15,919 nt of DNA from Paenibacillus sp. oral taxon 786 str. D14 (GCF_000159955.1 NZ_GG696000.1:17801-33719); one strand, 5' to 3'; shown: positions 1-7,594, numbered from the stretch's first letter. Notes: generated from the letters alone by a model not told the origin. A program made the numbers and translations.

Positions 1-575
1 AGCGCCTTCCACAAGCTTAAAACCGGGCGGAACCCAAAGGTCGAAGCGAACCGGACCGCCCGCATCATGCGCAGGGCATCTTCCGCAAACCGTTCTTTGG
101 CATCGCCCACGCAGCGGATCAGCCCGCGCTCAATATCCATCCGGCCGCCAAACGGGTCAATCAGCTCGCCTTCCAGCCCCCGGGCGATCGCATTCATCGT
201 AAAATCCCGCCGCCGCAAATCCTCTGTCACCGCATCGACGAACTCCACCGAAGTCGGACGGCGAAAATCGGCGTAATCCGACTCCTTGCGGAACGTCGTC
301 ACCTCAAACGCATGATCCCCCATCATCACCGTTACCGTCCCGTGCTGAATTCCCGTTGGGATCGTGCGTTCAAACAACCGAACCACCTCATCCGGCTTCG
401 CTGAAGTAGCAATATCCATGTCGTGGACCGGGCGCCCCATGAGTTCATCACGCACACAACCCCCGACAAAAAAAGCCTGGTGCCCGCCATCTCGCAAAAT
501 ACGCAGCACACGTTCCCCCTGAGCTAGCATAAGGGGGTCAACTTGACTCCAATGATGTTTTTCGATTGCGGACAC
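1..575 (-). CDS. cca: CCA tRNA nucleotidyltransferase, N-terminal part (3' end cut by window)
   Basis: The enzyme adds or repairs the CCA tail at the 3' end of tRNAs in the cytoplasm, using CTP and ATP. Read leftwards, the frame stays open to the window edge and gives the nucleotidyltransferase head of class II enzymes: a GGCVRD loop, then the metal-binding DMDIAT pair of aspartates, an EVTTFR segment, the DLRRRDFTMNAIA block, an IDPFGG stretch and an EDALRMMRAVRFA block. About 190 residues are present; the C-terminal RNA-binding half is missing only because the window ends. The start is uncertain. GTG at 575 follows GGAAGG closely, while an ATG at 599 in the same frame has no visible ribosome site; the best purine run (GGGAGG) lies over the GTG itself. 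The gene follows bshA, as in B. subtilis, about 110 bases downstream. Identity is secure; the start is not. Confidence 0.93.
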   Translation of the reverse strand, partial: MSAIEKHHWSQVDPLMLAQGERVLRILRDGGHQAFFVGGCVRDELMGRPVHDMDIATSAKPDEVVRLFERTIPTGIQHGTVTVMMGDHAFEVTTFRKESDYADFRRPTSVEFVDAVTEDLRRRDFTMNAIARGLEGELIDPFGGRMDIERGLIRCVGDAKERFAEDALRMMRAVRFASTFGFRPVLSLWKA

Positions 576-603
576 CTCCCTTCCAATCAATACAAGCATA
601 GAC

Positions 604-645
604 AAAAAATCGGCACAGCAAGCGCAGGGCTCTCCAGCCCTGCGC
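604..645 (-). terminator. Hairpin between bshA and cca, weak terminator or attenuator
   Basis: A perfect 10-base stem (622-631 with 636-645) with a CTCC loop lies after the bshA stop. On the minus strand it is followed by a T-run at 604-609, but 12 bases separate stem and T-run, so termination would be inefficient. It may only reduce read-through from bshA into cca or mark the end of the bacillithiol transcript. Confidence 0.45.
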
Positions 646-687
646 CGTTAACATGCTGCGAATTCGCTTAATCATCGTCCGGTCCCA

Positions 688-1848
688 TCAACCGCACGCC
701 GGATTTAACGTTGGCATTGGAACATTTAGCACACGGTAATAAATTTCTTCGTATGCTGCCATCATTTTATCGCTGCTGAACTCGGTTTTGGCCCGGGTTA
801 AACAGGCTTCACGCATCCGCTCAGCCAGCTCCGGGTTCTTCAGCAGCGAGATGCAGTACTCTGCCATCTGCTTCGTATCGCCGATCGGCGCCAGGAAACC
901 GGTCTCCCCGTGCTTCACCAGCTCCGGAATCCCGCCTGCAATTGAGCCGATGGTCGGCACTCCGCAAGCCATCGCCTCCAGGGCGACCAGGCCAAAGCTT
1001 TCCTTCTCCGAAGGCAGCAGCAAGACGTCCGCCATGGAAATCACATGAGCGATATCGTCCTGTTTTCCGAGGAAATGCACCCGGTCGGCCAGGCCCAGCT
1101 CCTTGATTTTGCATTGGATCTTGGGCAATTCCGGTCCTTCACCGACAAACAACAGTTTCGACGAAACTTCCCGGTTGACTTGATGGAAAATATCCACCAC
1201 ATCACTCACCCGCTTCACCGGCCGGAAGTTGGAGATATGCATCAGCACTTTCTCGCCGGGAGCGGCAAAATTCATCCGGCAGCTCTTGGCGTCGCGCGGG
1301 TAATACACCCGCTCGTCAACAAAGTTATACGTCAAGTCGATATCCCGCGTGATGTCGAGGACCTCGCGGGTTTCCCGCATCAAATCGCGGGACACCGAGG
1401 TTACAGCGTCACTTTCATTAATCGCCAACCGAATCAAGTCCTTGAGCGATTCGTCCTGCGCCAATACGGTGATATCGGTCCCATGCAGCGTTGTCACGAC
1501 CTTAAGCGAGTCTCCCACCATCTGCTTGGCGAGAAACGCGCAAACCGCGTGTGGCACCGCATAATGAACATGCAGAATATCCAGTCCTTGCTCTTTGGCT
1601 ACCGTAGCCATTTTGGTGGCTAAGGACAAATCATAAGGCGGATACCGGAACACGTAGTAATCGCTGACTTCAACTTCGTGGTAAAAAATGTTTTTATGGT
1701 AACTCCCTAAGCGAAAAGGAACGCTATGCGAAATAAAATGGACTTCGTGGCCCTTCTCCGCCAGCAGCTTCCCGAGCTCGGTGGCCACAACCCCCGAACC
1801 GCCCAAGGATGGATAACATGTGATGCCAATTTTCAAAAATGGTTCCAT
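688..1848 (-). CDS. bshA: N-acetyl-alpha-D-glucosaminyl L-malate synthase BshA
   Basis: BshA makes the first bacillithiol intermediate by transferring N-acetylglucosamine from UDP-GlcNAc to L-malate in the cytoplasm. The protein is a GT-B, family 4 glycosyltransferase: a GGSG glycine loop at residues 16-19, LHGTD at 121-125, the SNFRPVKR segment near 206-213 with basic residues that contact the donor phosphates, GEGPE at 236-240, and an E-x7-E pair (E283, E291) in ESFGLVALEAMACGVP. At 386 residues it is close to the usual length of about 380. I chose ATG 1848 because AAAGGAGG sits 10 bases upstream; a longer in-frame start at 1908 would overlap bshB1 and adds 20 residues that look non-coding. 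It follows bshB1 by 40 bases, so both bacillithiol genes are probably co-transcribed with mgsA and dapB. Confidence 0.96.
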   Translation of the reverse strand: MEPFLKIGITCYPSLGGSGVVATELGKLLAEKGHEVHFISHSVPFRLGSYHKNIFYHEVEVSDYYVFRYPPYDLSLATKMATVAKEQGLDILHVHYAVPHAVCAFLAKQMVGDSLKVVTTLHGTDITVLAQDESLKDLIRLAINESDAVTSVSRDLMRETREVLDITRDIDLTYNFVDERVYYPRDAKSCRMNFAAPGEKVLMHISNFRPVKRVSDVVDIFHQVNREVSSKLLFVGEGPELPKIQCKIKELGLADRVHFLGKQDDIAHVISMADVLLLPSEKESFGLVALEAMACGVPTIGSIAGGIPELVKHGETGFLAPIGDTKQMAEYCISLLKNPELAERMREACLTRAKTEFSSDKMMAAYEEIYYRVLNVPMPTLNPACG

Positions 1849-1888
1849 ATGGTGGGGGCCTCCTTTGTTGTTTGTTCCCTCTTTCAGC

Positions 1889-2602
1889 TTATGTGCGATG
1901 GGAGCCAAATAGATTAACCTGATATGCGGTTTTCGTCATAAACCCTTCTGCGAAAGGAATCAAGGCACGCTGACCAATCAGCGAGTCGCGGGCTTTGACC
2001 CGTTCCACATATCCCTGATTCAGCGGGGTTAAGGCAATGTCTTCGCCCGGCGAACCGGCCTCGAATTGAGAACGGTAGCACCGGAGCGCCCGCTCCTTCT
2101 GCTCGTAGGTTGCGCTCACATCGACGATCAGATCAGGCGTCACCCAATCATTAATGAAATAAAAATAAAGCTCAGGCGCAGCGACCGCCGGCTTGTCCGG
2201 CATGTACCGACGCAGCTTGGCGTTGAAGACCGCAGCCTCCACCAACTTGCTGCAATCGATATGATCGGGGTGGCGATCCTCCCAATACGGGGCAAAAACC
2301 ACCCGCGGTGCATACTGACGAATCACCTCGGTTACCGCAGCCAGCTGCTCCGCCGACCCGGTTAACCCACGGTCAGGAAGCCCCAAATTGATGCGAGCGG
2401 CTAATCCGAGCACATCGGCTGCCGCCTCGGCTTCCTGCTTACGCAGCACCGGATTGCCATTGGAGGACAGCTCGGCTTCGGTCAAATCGCAAATGCCCAC
2501 GCGGTACCCCGCGGCAATATGCTTGGCGATCGTGCCGGCCATGCCGATTTCGGCATCGTCCGCATGTGCCCCAAAGATTAAGATATCCAGTAAGCCGTTC
2601 AT
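1889..2602 (-). CDS. bshB1: Bacillithiol biosynthesis deacetylase BshB1
   Basis: BshB1 removes the acetyl group from GlcNAc-malate, the second step of bacillithiol synthesis, giving GlcN-malate for cysteine addition by BshC (not in this window). It belongs to the PIG-L/LmbE zinc deacetylases. The metal site motif reads AHADD at residues 12-16, with H13 and D16 as likely zinc ligands and D15 as the likely base; the general family motif has proline where this protein has alanine. The second motif, EDRHPDH at 108-114, provides the third histidine ligand. [11 protein letters not shown] (39-49) and LPDRG (75-79) are typical of the bacillithiol branch. The 237-residue length is normal. Its ATG overlaps the mgsA stop by four bases (ATGA), pointing to translational coupling. 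BshB1 rather than BshB2 is favoured by these motifs and by the gene order. Confidence 0.95.
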   Translation of the reverse strand: MNGLLDILIFGAHADDAEIGMAGTIAKHIAAGYRVGICDLTEAELSSNGNPVLRKQEAEAAADVLGLAARINLGLPDRGLTGSAEQLAAVTEVIRQYAPRVVFAPYWEDRHPDHIDCSKLVEAAVFNAKLRRYMPDKPAVAAPELYFYFINDWVTPDLIVDVSATYEQKERALRCYRSQFEAGSPGEDIALTPLNQGYVERVKARDSLIGQRALIPFAEGFMTKTAYQVNLFGSHRT

Positions 2603-3021
2603 TTTGTCAACCCCGGTTTATTCTGTTCCACCAGTTCGCGCCAACCGAAGTCGCCGCGATCCAAGGCACGTACCAAAATTTCGGCGGTGGCCATATTCGT
2701 TGCTACTGGAATCCCGTGTACGTCGCACAAGCGCAGCAGTGCGGTGATGTCCGGTTCATGGGGCTGTGCCATCAACGGGTCGCGCAGGAAGATGACCAGA
2801 TCCATCTCGTTCTGGGCAATTAACGCACCGATTTGCTGATCCCCGCCGAGCGGTCCCGACAGGAACCGGTGTATTTTTAGCGAAGTATTTTCCATGATTT
2901 GCCTTCCGGTCGTCCCCGTGGAATAAAGCCGCTTATCTTTGAATACATGCTCGTAGGCGATGACGAAATTAACGATATCTTCTTTCTTACGGTCATGAGC
3001 TATAAATGCGATGTTTAACAT
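2599..3021 (-). CDS. mgsA: Methylglyoxal synthase
   Basis: The enzyme converts dihydroxyacetone phosphate to methylglyoxal and phosphate, a bypass of lower glycolysis that relieves sugar-phosphate stress. All family landmarks are visible in 140 residues: the N-terminal IAHDRKK with H9 and K13, the phosphate loop TGTTG at 35-39, [11 protein letters not shown] at 55-65 carrying the catalytic aspartate D61, and the [14 protein letters not shown] block with H88 and D91, which correspond to E. coli H98 and D101. The start ATG at 3021 is preceded by AAAGGGGAT. The gene follows dapB by 14 bases and overlaps bshB1 by four. This pairing of a methylglyoxal source with bacillithiol synthesis is conserved in Bacillales and fits thiol-dependent aldehyde detoxification (inference from context). 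Confidence 0.96.
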   Translation of the reverse strand: MLNIAFIAHDRKKEDIVNFVIAYEHVFKDKRLYSTGTTGRQIMENTSLKIHRFLSGPLGGDQQIGALIAQNEMDLVIFLRDPLMAQPHEPDITALLRLCDVHGIPVATNMATAEILVRALDRGDFGWRELVEQNKPGLTK

Positions 3022-3035
3022 ATGCCTTATCCCCT

Positions 3036-3842
3036 TTATTCATCCATGAAATGGTCGAACCCGTAAATCATGCCCTTGCAGTCAATCACTTTCTTAATGG
3101 CCAAATTCACGCCCGGCATGTAACCGGCACGCTCATACGAATCATGACGAATCTTCAGCGTCTGGCCAAAACCGCCAAACACAACTTCCTGCTGTGCAAA
3201 TACGCCCGGTAACCGGACGCTATGTATCCGAAAACCGTTATAATAACCGCCGCGTGCGCCTTCAATCGTCTCTTCCTCATTCGGGTTGCCCTGACGAAGC
3301 TCCTTCCGGTTCTGCGCGATCAGCTCAGCCGTCTTCACCGCTGTCCCTGAAGGGGCATCCAGCTTCTGGTCGCCGTGGTATTCGATGATTTCCAGATGCG
3401 GAAAATATTTCGCCGCCTGTGCCGCAAAACGCATCATCAGAATCGCCCCGATGGAGAAGTTCGGAGCGATCAAACCACCGATCCCCTGGGCGTGGCACAG
3501 CTTGTCCAGTTCTTCGATTTGCTCCGGCGTAAACCCGGTCGTCCCTACAACCGGCGAAACGCCGTACCGAATCGCGAGTTCGGTGTTCGTATAAGCATAC
3601 TGCGGTGTCGTAAAGTCTACAAGCACTCGCGGGCTCGTCTCCCGCAGCGCCTCTTCTAAATTCGTGGTTATCGGCACGCCGCAAGCCGGAAGGCCAACCA
3701 GCGTTCCGGCATCGATGCCTTCATTTGATAAATTCACAGCGGCAACCAGCTGAAGCTCCGGGTCCTGGAGCACCATTTTTACGACTTCTCTGCCCATTCT
3801 GCCTGCGGCGCCCGCCACGGCGACTTTAATCGGTTCCGACAT
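3036..3842 (-). CDS. dapB: 4-hydroxy-tetrahydrodipicolinate reductase
   Basis: DapB reduces 4-hydroxy-tetrahydrodipicolinate to tetrahydrodipicolinate with NAD(P)H, feeding lysine, peptidoglycan diaminopimelate and, in sporulating cells, dipicolinate production. The 268-residue protein shows the Rossmann loop GAAGRMG at 11-17, VDFTTP at 75-80, GTTGFT at 100-105, PNFSIGA at 127-133, and the substrate site with H156, K160 and DAPSGT at 162-167. The usual C-terminal strand IHSVRLPG and the QTLKIRHDS segment are also present. ATG 3842 follows GAGGAG by six bases. It sits 22 bases after the TPR gene and 14 before mgsA, so it belongs to the same transcript. The ypjD-dapB-mgsA order is that of B. 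subtilis apart from the TPR insertion. Confidence 0.97.
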   Translation of the reverse strand: MSEPIKVAVAGAAGRMGREVVKMVLQDPELQLVAAVNLSNEGIDAGTLVGLPACGVPITTNLEEALRETSPRVLVDFTTPQYAYTNTELAIRYGVSPVVGTTGFTPEQIEELDKLCHAQGIGGLIAPNFSIGAILMMRFAAQAAKYFPHLEIIEYHGDQKLDAPSGTAVKTAELIAQNRKELRQGNPNEEETIEGARGGYYNGFRIHSVRLPGVFAQQEVVFGGFGQTLKIRHDSYERAGYMPGVNLAIKKVIDCKGMIYGFDHFMDE

Positions 3843-3864
3843 CTCGATCTCCTCACATTCTCTA

Positions 3865-4395
3865 CTAGGATGATTGCTTCATTTGCTGCTTCAATCGCTG
3901 CTCCAGCTCTTTCAGCTGACCTGCTGCACCGGCGTCCAAAGGAAGGGCCGATGCATTGCGAACCGCCTGCAGCGCAAGGTCGTAGCATTCCAGCTCGCCG
4001 TAGGCGATCGCCAGCCAAACCTGCGCATCCAACGACAACGGATCAAGCTCGACCGCACGCTTTAACATGCGGGCTGCCGGCTCGGCTGCCGCTTTCCGCT
4101 TGGCGCCGGTCGCCTCCAGCTGCCGTCTGGCCATTTGCGTCAGTTCCATGGACTGCAAACGATCGCAATGCAGCTTATATTCGTCCTGCTCAGGCTCCAA
4201 GGCCGCAGCCAGACGCGCGTGTTGCAGCGCCTTATCCAGCTGCCCGCTCCGGGCGCAGGTAATCGAGTAGCGATAATGGATGTCCGCGTGATCCGGCTGG
4301 ACGTCCAGCGCTCGCTCGAACCAGTGCATCGCCTGTGCAAAGTCGTTTTCGTAGATGCTGCGGTAAGCTCGTTGTAAATAATCCTCCGCCTTCAT
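3865..4395 (-). CDS. Small tetratricopeptide-repeat protein
   Basis: A 176-residue, soluble, mostly helical protein without signal peptide or membrane segment. Residues 3-36 (YLQRAYRSIYENDFAQAMHWFERALDVQPDH) and 38-70 form two clear TPR units, with the small and aromatic residues in TPR spacing; a third and perhaps fourth unit lie at about 100-150 (MLKRAVELDPLSLDAQVWLAIAYGELECYDLALQAV). The end is a charged helix rich in glutamine and lysine. TPRs mediate protein binding, so this is probably an adaptor; the partner cannot be read from the sequence. It lies between ypjD and dapB, where B. subtilis has no gene as far as I recall. ATG 4395 is preceded by AAAGGGGGAT. That site and the start codon fall inside a long inverted repeat described separately. 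Confidence 0.9.
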   Translation of the reverse strand: MKAEDYLQRAYRSIYENDFAQAMHWFERALDVQPDHADIHYRYSITCARSGQLDKALQHARLAAALEPEQDEYKLHCDRLQSMELTQMARRQLEATGAKRKAAAEPAARMLKRAVELDPLSLDAQVWLAIAYGELECYDLALQAVRNASALPLDAGAAGQLKELEQRLKQQMKQSS

Positions 4396-4445
4396 ATGCT
4401 ATCCCCCTTTACTGTAGGGATGATCATGCTAACAGCATATGAAGG
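4389..4445 (-). promoter_or_regulatory. Inverted repeat that could sequester the TPR gene's ribosome site and start codon
   Basis: On the minus-strand transcript CCTTCATATGCT (from 4445 down to 4434) is the perfect reverse complement of AGCATATGAAGG (4400 down to 4389), which contains the TPR start codon and its next two codons. Directly inside, GGGAT next to the ribosome site can pair with ATCCC (4422-4418). Together about 17 base pairs, with one 11-base bulge on the upstream side, would close over both the G-rich ribosome site and the ATG. That is the architecture of a translational switch or RNA thermometer, but the ligand or trigger, if any, is unknown. Palindromic DNA binding is an alternative reading. 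Confidence 0.5.
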
Positions 4446-4451
4446 ATGACC

Positions 4452-4793
4452 CTATTCGGTGTCCTTTTTCGTCCATCGATCCGCATCCCGGGTCGCAAAT
4501 TTATGCATCACCTTATCATGGGCCTCGGTGAGATTAATCCCAAGCGAATTGGCAAAGCATATGGTAATAAACAGGATATCGCCCAATTCCAGCTCGATCG
4601 AATTTTCCGGTTCATCCTTCTTCTTTGGCTTCTCACCAAAGGTATGGTTCACCTCGCGGGCCAGCTCGCCTACTTCCTCCGCCATTCGAGCGAGCATCGT
4701 CAGCGGGCTGAAATAGCCTTCTTTAAACTGGGAAATATAACGGTCTACTTCGCGCTGCATTTCCGCGAGAGATTTCTCATTGTTCCTATCCAA
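4452..4793 (-). CDS. ypjD: MazG-type nucleotide pyrophosphohydrolase YpjD
   Basis: This 113-residue all-helical protein is a MazG-like NTP pyrophosphohydrolase, a house-cleaning enzyme that splits nucleoside triphosphates to monophosphate and pyrophosphate with magnesium. The metal motif is visible as E40-x2-E43 in AEEVGE and E69-x2-D72 in ELGDILF, with the family's spacing between halves. A lysine-rich loop (55-60, KPKKKD) separates them, as in the short Bacillus-type enzymes. The start is TTG at 4793: GGAGGG stands eight bases upstream and no ATG is near. It is the first gene of the ypjD-TPR-dapB-mgsA-bshB1-bshA-cca series and is divergent from ypjC. No convincing promoter could be assigned in the 176-base gap on this strand. 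The true substrate is unknown. Confidence 0.93.
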   Translation of the reverse strand: MDRNNEKSLAEMQREVDRYISQFKEGYFSPLTMLARMAEEVGELAREVNHTFGEKPKKKDEPENSIELELGDILFITICFANSLGINLTEAHDKVMHKFATRDADRWTKKDTE

Positions 4794-4863
4794 GTGCCAA
4801 TCCCTCCGCTTTATGTCCCGTTTTCCCCTATGTTATCGTAAGTAGGTGACGAAAACAAATCCT

Positions 4864-4892
4864 TTTTTAATCGGCGCGGAAAAAGGTATACT
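4864..4892 (+). promoter_or_regulatory. Candidate sigma-A promoter of ypjC
   Basis: A TATACT -10 box at 4887-4892 lies 17 bases after TTTTTA (4864-4869), a poor -35. It would start transcription near 4899, about 70 bases ahead of the ypjC ATG. The weak -35 suggests an activator or low basal expression. Confidence 0.4.
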
Positions 4893-4893
4893 A

Positions 4894-4911
4894 GGATAGG
4901 AAGATCTATCC
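4894..4911 (+). promoter_or_regulatory. Palindrome over the predicted ypjC transcription start
   Basis: GGATAG and CTATCC form a six-base inverted repeat with a six-base spacer (GAAGAT), beginning two bases after the -10 box. A dimeric repressor bound here would block initiation. No regulator family is recognised from the sequence; the arms are short enough for chance. Confidence 0.3.
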
Positions 4912-4969
4912 AATTGGCGGTAGTAAGCTACATAACATAAATTACGCTGGGGACAGGTGAGGTTTTTTC

Positions 4970-5839
4970 ATGGCTTTGAGCAAATTAACCGGATTTCTAA
5001 AAACGCTGCTGCCCATCATGCTGGGTACGGCGATTTATGCGTTTGGCCTTCTTTATTTTATCCTGCCCAACCAACTGATGGAAGGCGGGGTTACAGGCGT
5101 AACGCTGCTGCTGAACTATGCGTTTGGCATTTCACCTTCGCTGTCCAACCTCATGCTAAATATCCCTTTGTTTCTGATCGGCTGGAAGATCCTCGGCGGA
5201 CGGTCCATTCTTTGGACCGGAGTCGGCATCGGCTCATTAACGCTCTTCTTGTGGCTGTTTGAACGGATGATTGATGAGGGCTGGATTTTGCCGTTCGAAA
5301 CGCAGACGGACTATATCCTCGTCTCGTTGTATGCAGGGGTGACGCTGGGGGCAGGACTTGGCATCGTCTTCCGTTTCGGCGGCACAACCGGAGGATCGGA
5401 TATCGTGGCGCGGATTCTTGGCCGCAAGTACGGGTTTAGTATGGGGCAGGTCATCCTGACGCTGGACATCATCATTATCGGGTTATCGCTCTTCTATATT
5501 AGGAAGGAAAATATTTTGTACACGCTTGTGGCCGTATTTATCGCCTCGAAAGTGATCGATTTTATTCAAGAGGGTGCGTACTCCGCCAAGGCGTTTACGA
5601 TCATCAGCGACCATGCCCCCGCGATTGCCGATATCATTACGAAGGAGATGGATCGTGGCGTCACACTGATTCCGGCCATTGGGGCTTACTCCAAGCAAGC
5701 GAAGCATATGGCCTACTGCGTCGTGTCGAGGCAGGAAAGTCGGCGGTTGCAATCGATCGCCAAATCCGTGGATCCGCGGGCATTTATTATCATCAATGAC
5801 GTCCACGATGTACACGGGGAAGGGTTCAAGGAAGATTAA
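4970..5839 (+). CDS. ypjC: YitT/DUF2179 family membrane protein YpjC
   Basis: The 289-residue protein has the YitT family layout: five or six hydrophobic segments in the first 200 residues (about 12-32, 40-52, 60-73, 80-98, 115-135, 160-176 and 182-198), with the conserved glycine-rich FGGTTGGSD signature at 136-144, followed by a soluble DUF2179 domain at about 205-283. The family is widespread in Firmicutes and has no firmly established transport substrate. ATG 4970 is preceded by AGGTGAGG seven bases upstream. It is the only plus-strand gene here, sitting between the divergent ypjD and convergent ypjB, exactly as ypjC does in B. subtilis; the symbol rests on that order because genomes often carry several paralogs. 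Confidence 0.92.
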   Translation: MALSKLTGFLKTLLPIMLGTAIYAFGLLYFILPNQLMEGGVTGVTLLLNYAFGISPSLSNLMLNIPLFLIGWKILGGRSILWTGVGIGSLTLFLWLFERMIDEGWILPFETQTDYILVSLYAGVTLGAGLGIVFRFGGTTGGSDIVARILGRKYGFSMGQVILTLDIIIIGLSLFYIRKENILYTLVAVFIASKVIDFIQEGAYSAKAFTIISDHAPAIADIITKEMDRGVTLIPAIGAYSKQAKHMAYCVVSRQESRRLQSIAKSVDPRAFIIINDVHDVHGEGFKED

Positions 5840-5853
5840 AGGCACATAAACAT

Positions 5854-5897
5854 AAAAGCTTAAGAGGGTTAAGGTCATCCCTGCCTCTTAAGCTTTT
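5854..5897. terminator. Bidirectional terminator between convergent ypjC and ypjB
   Basis: AAAAGCTTAAGAGG (5854-5867) and its exact complement CCTCTTAAGCTTTT (5884-5897) make a 14-base stem with a 16-base loop. The arms supply T-runs on both strands, so it can end ypjC (plus) and ypjB (minus). It stands 15 bases after the ypjC stop and 9 bases after the ypjB stop. Confidence 0.88.
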
Positions 5898-5905
5898 TGT
5901 GTGAT

Positions 5906-6835
5906 TCACGGCTTAAAGCCGGTACCGATCATCTCTTCCGCCCGGCGCTGCGCTCGTACGGCAGTTACGGCTTGGTCAGCGCGATACTTCCGGATTCCCG
6001 TATAGGTCAAGGCAAGCACGATCCAAAGCCCGATCAGAGCGCTCCAATACCACGGGCTGTCTACGCCGGTGACCGGCAGGAATACGGGCTCGTCTCCCCG
6101 GCGGCCAAACAGTGCTTTTAATGCGCCTTCTCCTTGCTCGATGGCCCCTTTCAGAGCCGTTTCATCCCAGGTTGGTGCACTGCTTAGCCCTCCCGTATAC
6201 GACAGCCACGACTCAAAGCGGTTGATCTCTGAGGCCGGGCGACGAATCACTGCGGCCGGGCGGACGACATCGTAATGATCCTGCAACGCTTGGAACGCCT
6301 TACGAAGCTCCGCAGGTTTTCCGCCTGCACGCGCCTGTTTCATCTGCTGCAAATTATCGGACATGACTTTATAATATTGCTGCCATAAGGCCTTATCTGG
6401 ATGCAGCAGGCTATTGACCGCCAGCCGCAGTCGGGCCGAGGATTGCGCCCACGCTTCAGGCTGAATATCCACCTTAACTAACGTCTCTTTGGTGTCCATA
6501 ATCGTTTCCGCCAAGGCATGGATGCCCTCCACCGAGGTTAACCCCTTAAAGGATACCCCCTCCAGCGCGTTAATTAACGCCTCCATGTCAGCCAATGCTT
6601 CTTGGGTACTTCCCTGCTGCATATGCTCATATAGCCGTTCCGATGCCAACTCAAGCTGCTTTAGCCGCTCGCTGCGTTCCTGTTCGGACATCGCTGGCGC
6701 CACCGCCTTCAACGTTGCTGGCGTGCTCTCAGTCCCGTTCTTCTCCGGCTGAGCGAATACCACCGAATTCCATAGCAGCATGGCGGCAAGCAAAGCAAGT
6801 ACGGCTACCGCTCCTTTCAACCAAGTTCTTCTCAC
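5906..6835 (-). CDS. ypjB: Sporulation protein YpjB, membrane-anchored
   Basis: This protein of about 310 residues matches the YpjB sporulation family in position and layout: an N-terminal basic stretch plus hydrophobic segment (about 8-28) ending in VFA, which is a signal peptide or anchor, a long helical extracytoplasmic region (about 50-250), a single membrane helix near 264-283, and a short basic cytoplasmic tail. In B. subtilis ypjB is a sporulation-associated gene whose molecular role is not settled. The start is a judgement: GGAGG stands eight bases before GTG 6835, but only two bases before an in-frame ATG at 6841, so GTG is preferred. It follows ypjA by 52 bases and is likely co-transcribed with it. 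I see no clear sporulation-sigma promoter. Confidence 0.85.
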   Translation of the reverse strand: MRRTWLKGAVAVLALLAAMLLWNSVVFAQPEKNGTESTPATLKAVAPAMSEQERSERLKQLELASERLYEHMQQGSTQEALADMEALINALEGVSFKGLTSVEGIHALAETIMDTKETLVKVDIQPEAWAQSSARLRLAVNSLLHPDKALWQQYYKVMSDNLQQMKQARAGGKPAELRKAFQALQDHYDVVRPAAVIRRPASEINRFESWLSYTGGLSSAPTWDETALKGAIEQGEGALKALFGRRGDEPVFLPVTGVDSPWYWSALIGLWIVLALTYTGIRKYRADQAVTAVRAQRRAEEMIGTGFKP

Positions 6836-6893
6836 GGACATCCCCTCCCTACCATCATGGTATGGCAGGCTGTCCTACGTTAGAACCCCGCTC

Positions 6894-7520
6894 TCAGGCG
6901 CGTTTGGCCTGCTTCAGCGCCAGCCAGCCGGCGGCAATGCTCGCCACCGTCAAGAGGACGGTAAAGATCGCCACTTCGGACACGTCATCCCACAACGTCT
7001 CCGGTAACCAGGGATAGACCTCATAGGTATAATCCACCGTATCGTTTAGCAGGGTCCAGGCACCGGCCCCAAGCAGCATCAACGTCCCAAACTTATACAA
7101 TCGGACAAACAGCATCGCCTCTACAGCCATCGCCAAATGGGAGGCGACCAGCATCCAGTCCTGCCACACCAGCTCCCCGCCCTGATACGCCCCGGCAAAA
7201 ATCATCGTCACGGCCCACACCCCGTATTTCACACTCGTCACAACCGCCAGCCCCTCGATCAGGGTTCGGAGGCGGTAATATTTAGCCAATGTCGCCGGGA
7301 ACAACAAAAACAGCAAGCTTAACGTAAAGAATAAGCTGGCCGTCGGGCTGTCCGGAACGAACACGATTTGCCAATTCGGATGGTTCCGCCAGGTGTCTAG
7401 CAGCTGCGCATCATACCAAATATAGCCGTAAACCGTCCCCAATAGATTACATACGAACAATGCCCAAAGAATGAAGCGGGAAGATAAAAAAGACTTGCTC
7501 CACAGATCCGATAGTTTCAA
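6894..7520 (-). CDS. ypjA: DUF1405 integral membrane protein YpjA
   Basis: A polytopic membrane protein of 208 residues with about six hydrophobic segments (roughly 14-34, 59-76, 86-112, 122-140, 142-160 and 182-202). The FVPDSPTASLFF segment after the first helix is typical of DUF1405 proteins, whose biochemical function is unknown. The best start is TTG 7520, seven bases after GAGGGAG. The frame can be extended upstream to a TTG at 7580, but that codon is inside the loop of the qcr terminator and would lack a ribosome site. It lies between qcrC and ypjB as in B. subtilis. Link to respiration or sporulation is by neighbourhood only. Confidence 0.88.
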   Translation of the reverse strand: MKLSDLWSKSFLSSRFILWALFVCNLLGTVYGYIWYDAQLLDTWRNHPNWQIVFVPDSPTASLFFTLSLLFLLFPATLAKYYRLRTLIEGLAVVTSVKYGVWAVTMIFAGAYQGGELVWQDWMLVASHLAMAVEAMLFVRLYKFGTLMLLGAGAWTLLNDTVDYTYEVYPWLPETLWDDVSEVAIFTVLLTVASIAAGWLALKQAKRA

Positions 7521-7562
7521 GCGCGATCTCCCTCTTTTTCCACGAAAATAGCACCACAGCTT

Positions 7563-7594
7563 AAAAAAACCTGATCGCAATACGATCAGGTTTT
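7563..7594 (-). terminator. Rho-independent terminator of the qcrABC operon
   Basis: Stem AAAACCTGATCG (7566-7577) pairs perfectly with 7583-7594 around a CAATA loop, followed on the minus strand by a T-run through 7563. It begins 17 bases after the qcrC stop, a textbook position. T-richness on the plus side also exists, but no plus-strand gene ends here. Confidence 0.92.

Noticed and set aside
1045..1623. 192-codon open frame on the plus strand
   Set aside because: Antisense to the well-supported bshA gene; no conserved motif.
688..1908. Longer bshA form starting at 1908
   Set aside because: Overlaps bshB1 by 20 bases and lacks a ribosome site, whereas ATG 1848 has AAAGGAGG.
4794..4860. 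Promoter for ypjD on the minus strand
   Set aside because: Several AT-rich hexamers (for example GATAAC) exist, but none pairs with a good -35 at 16-18 bases.
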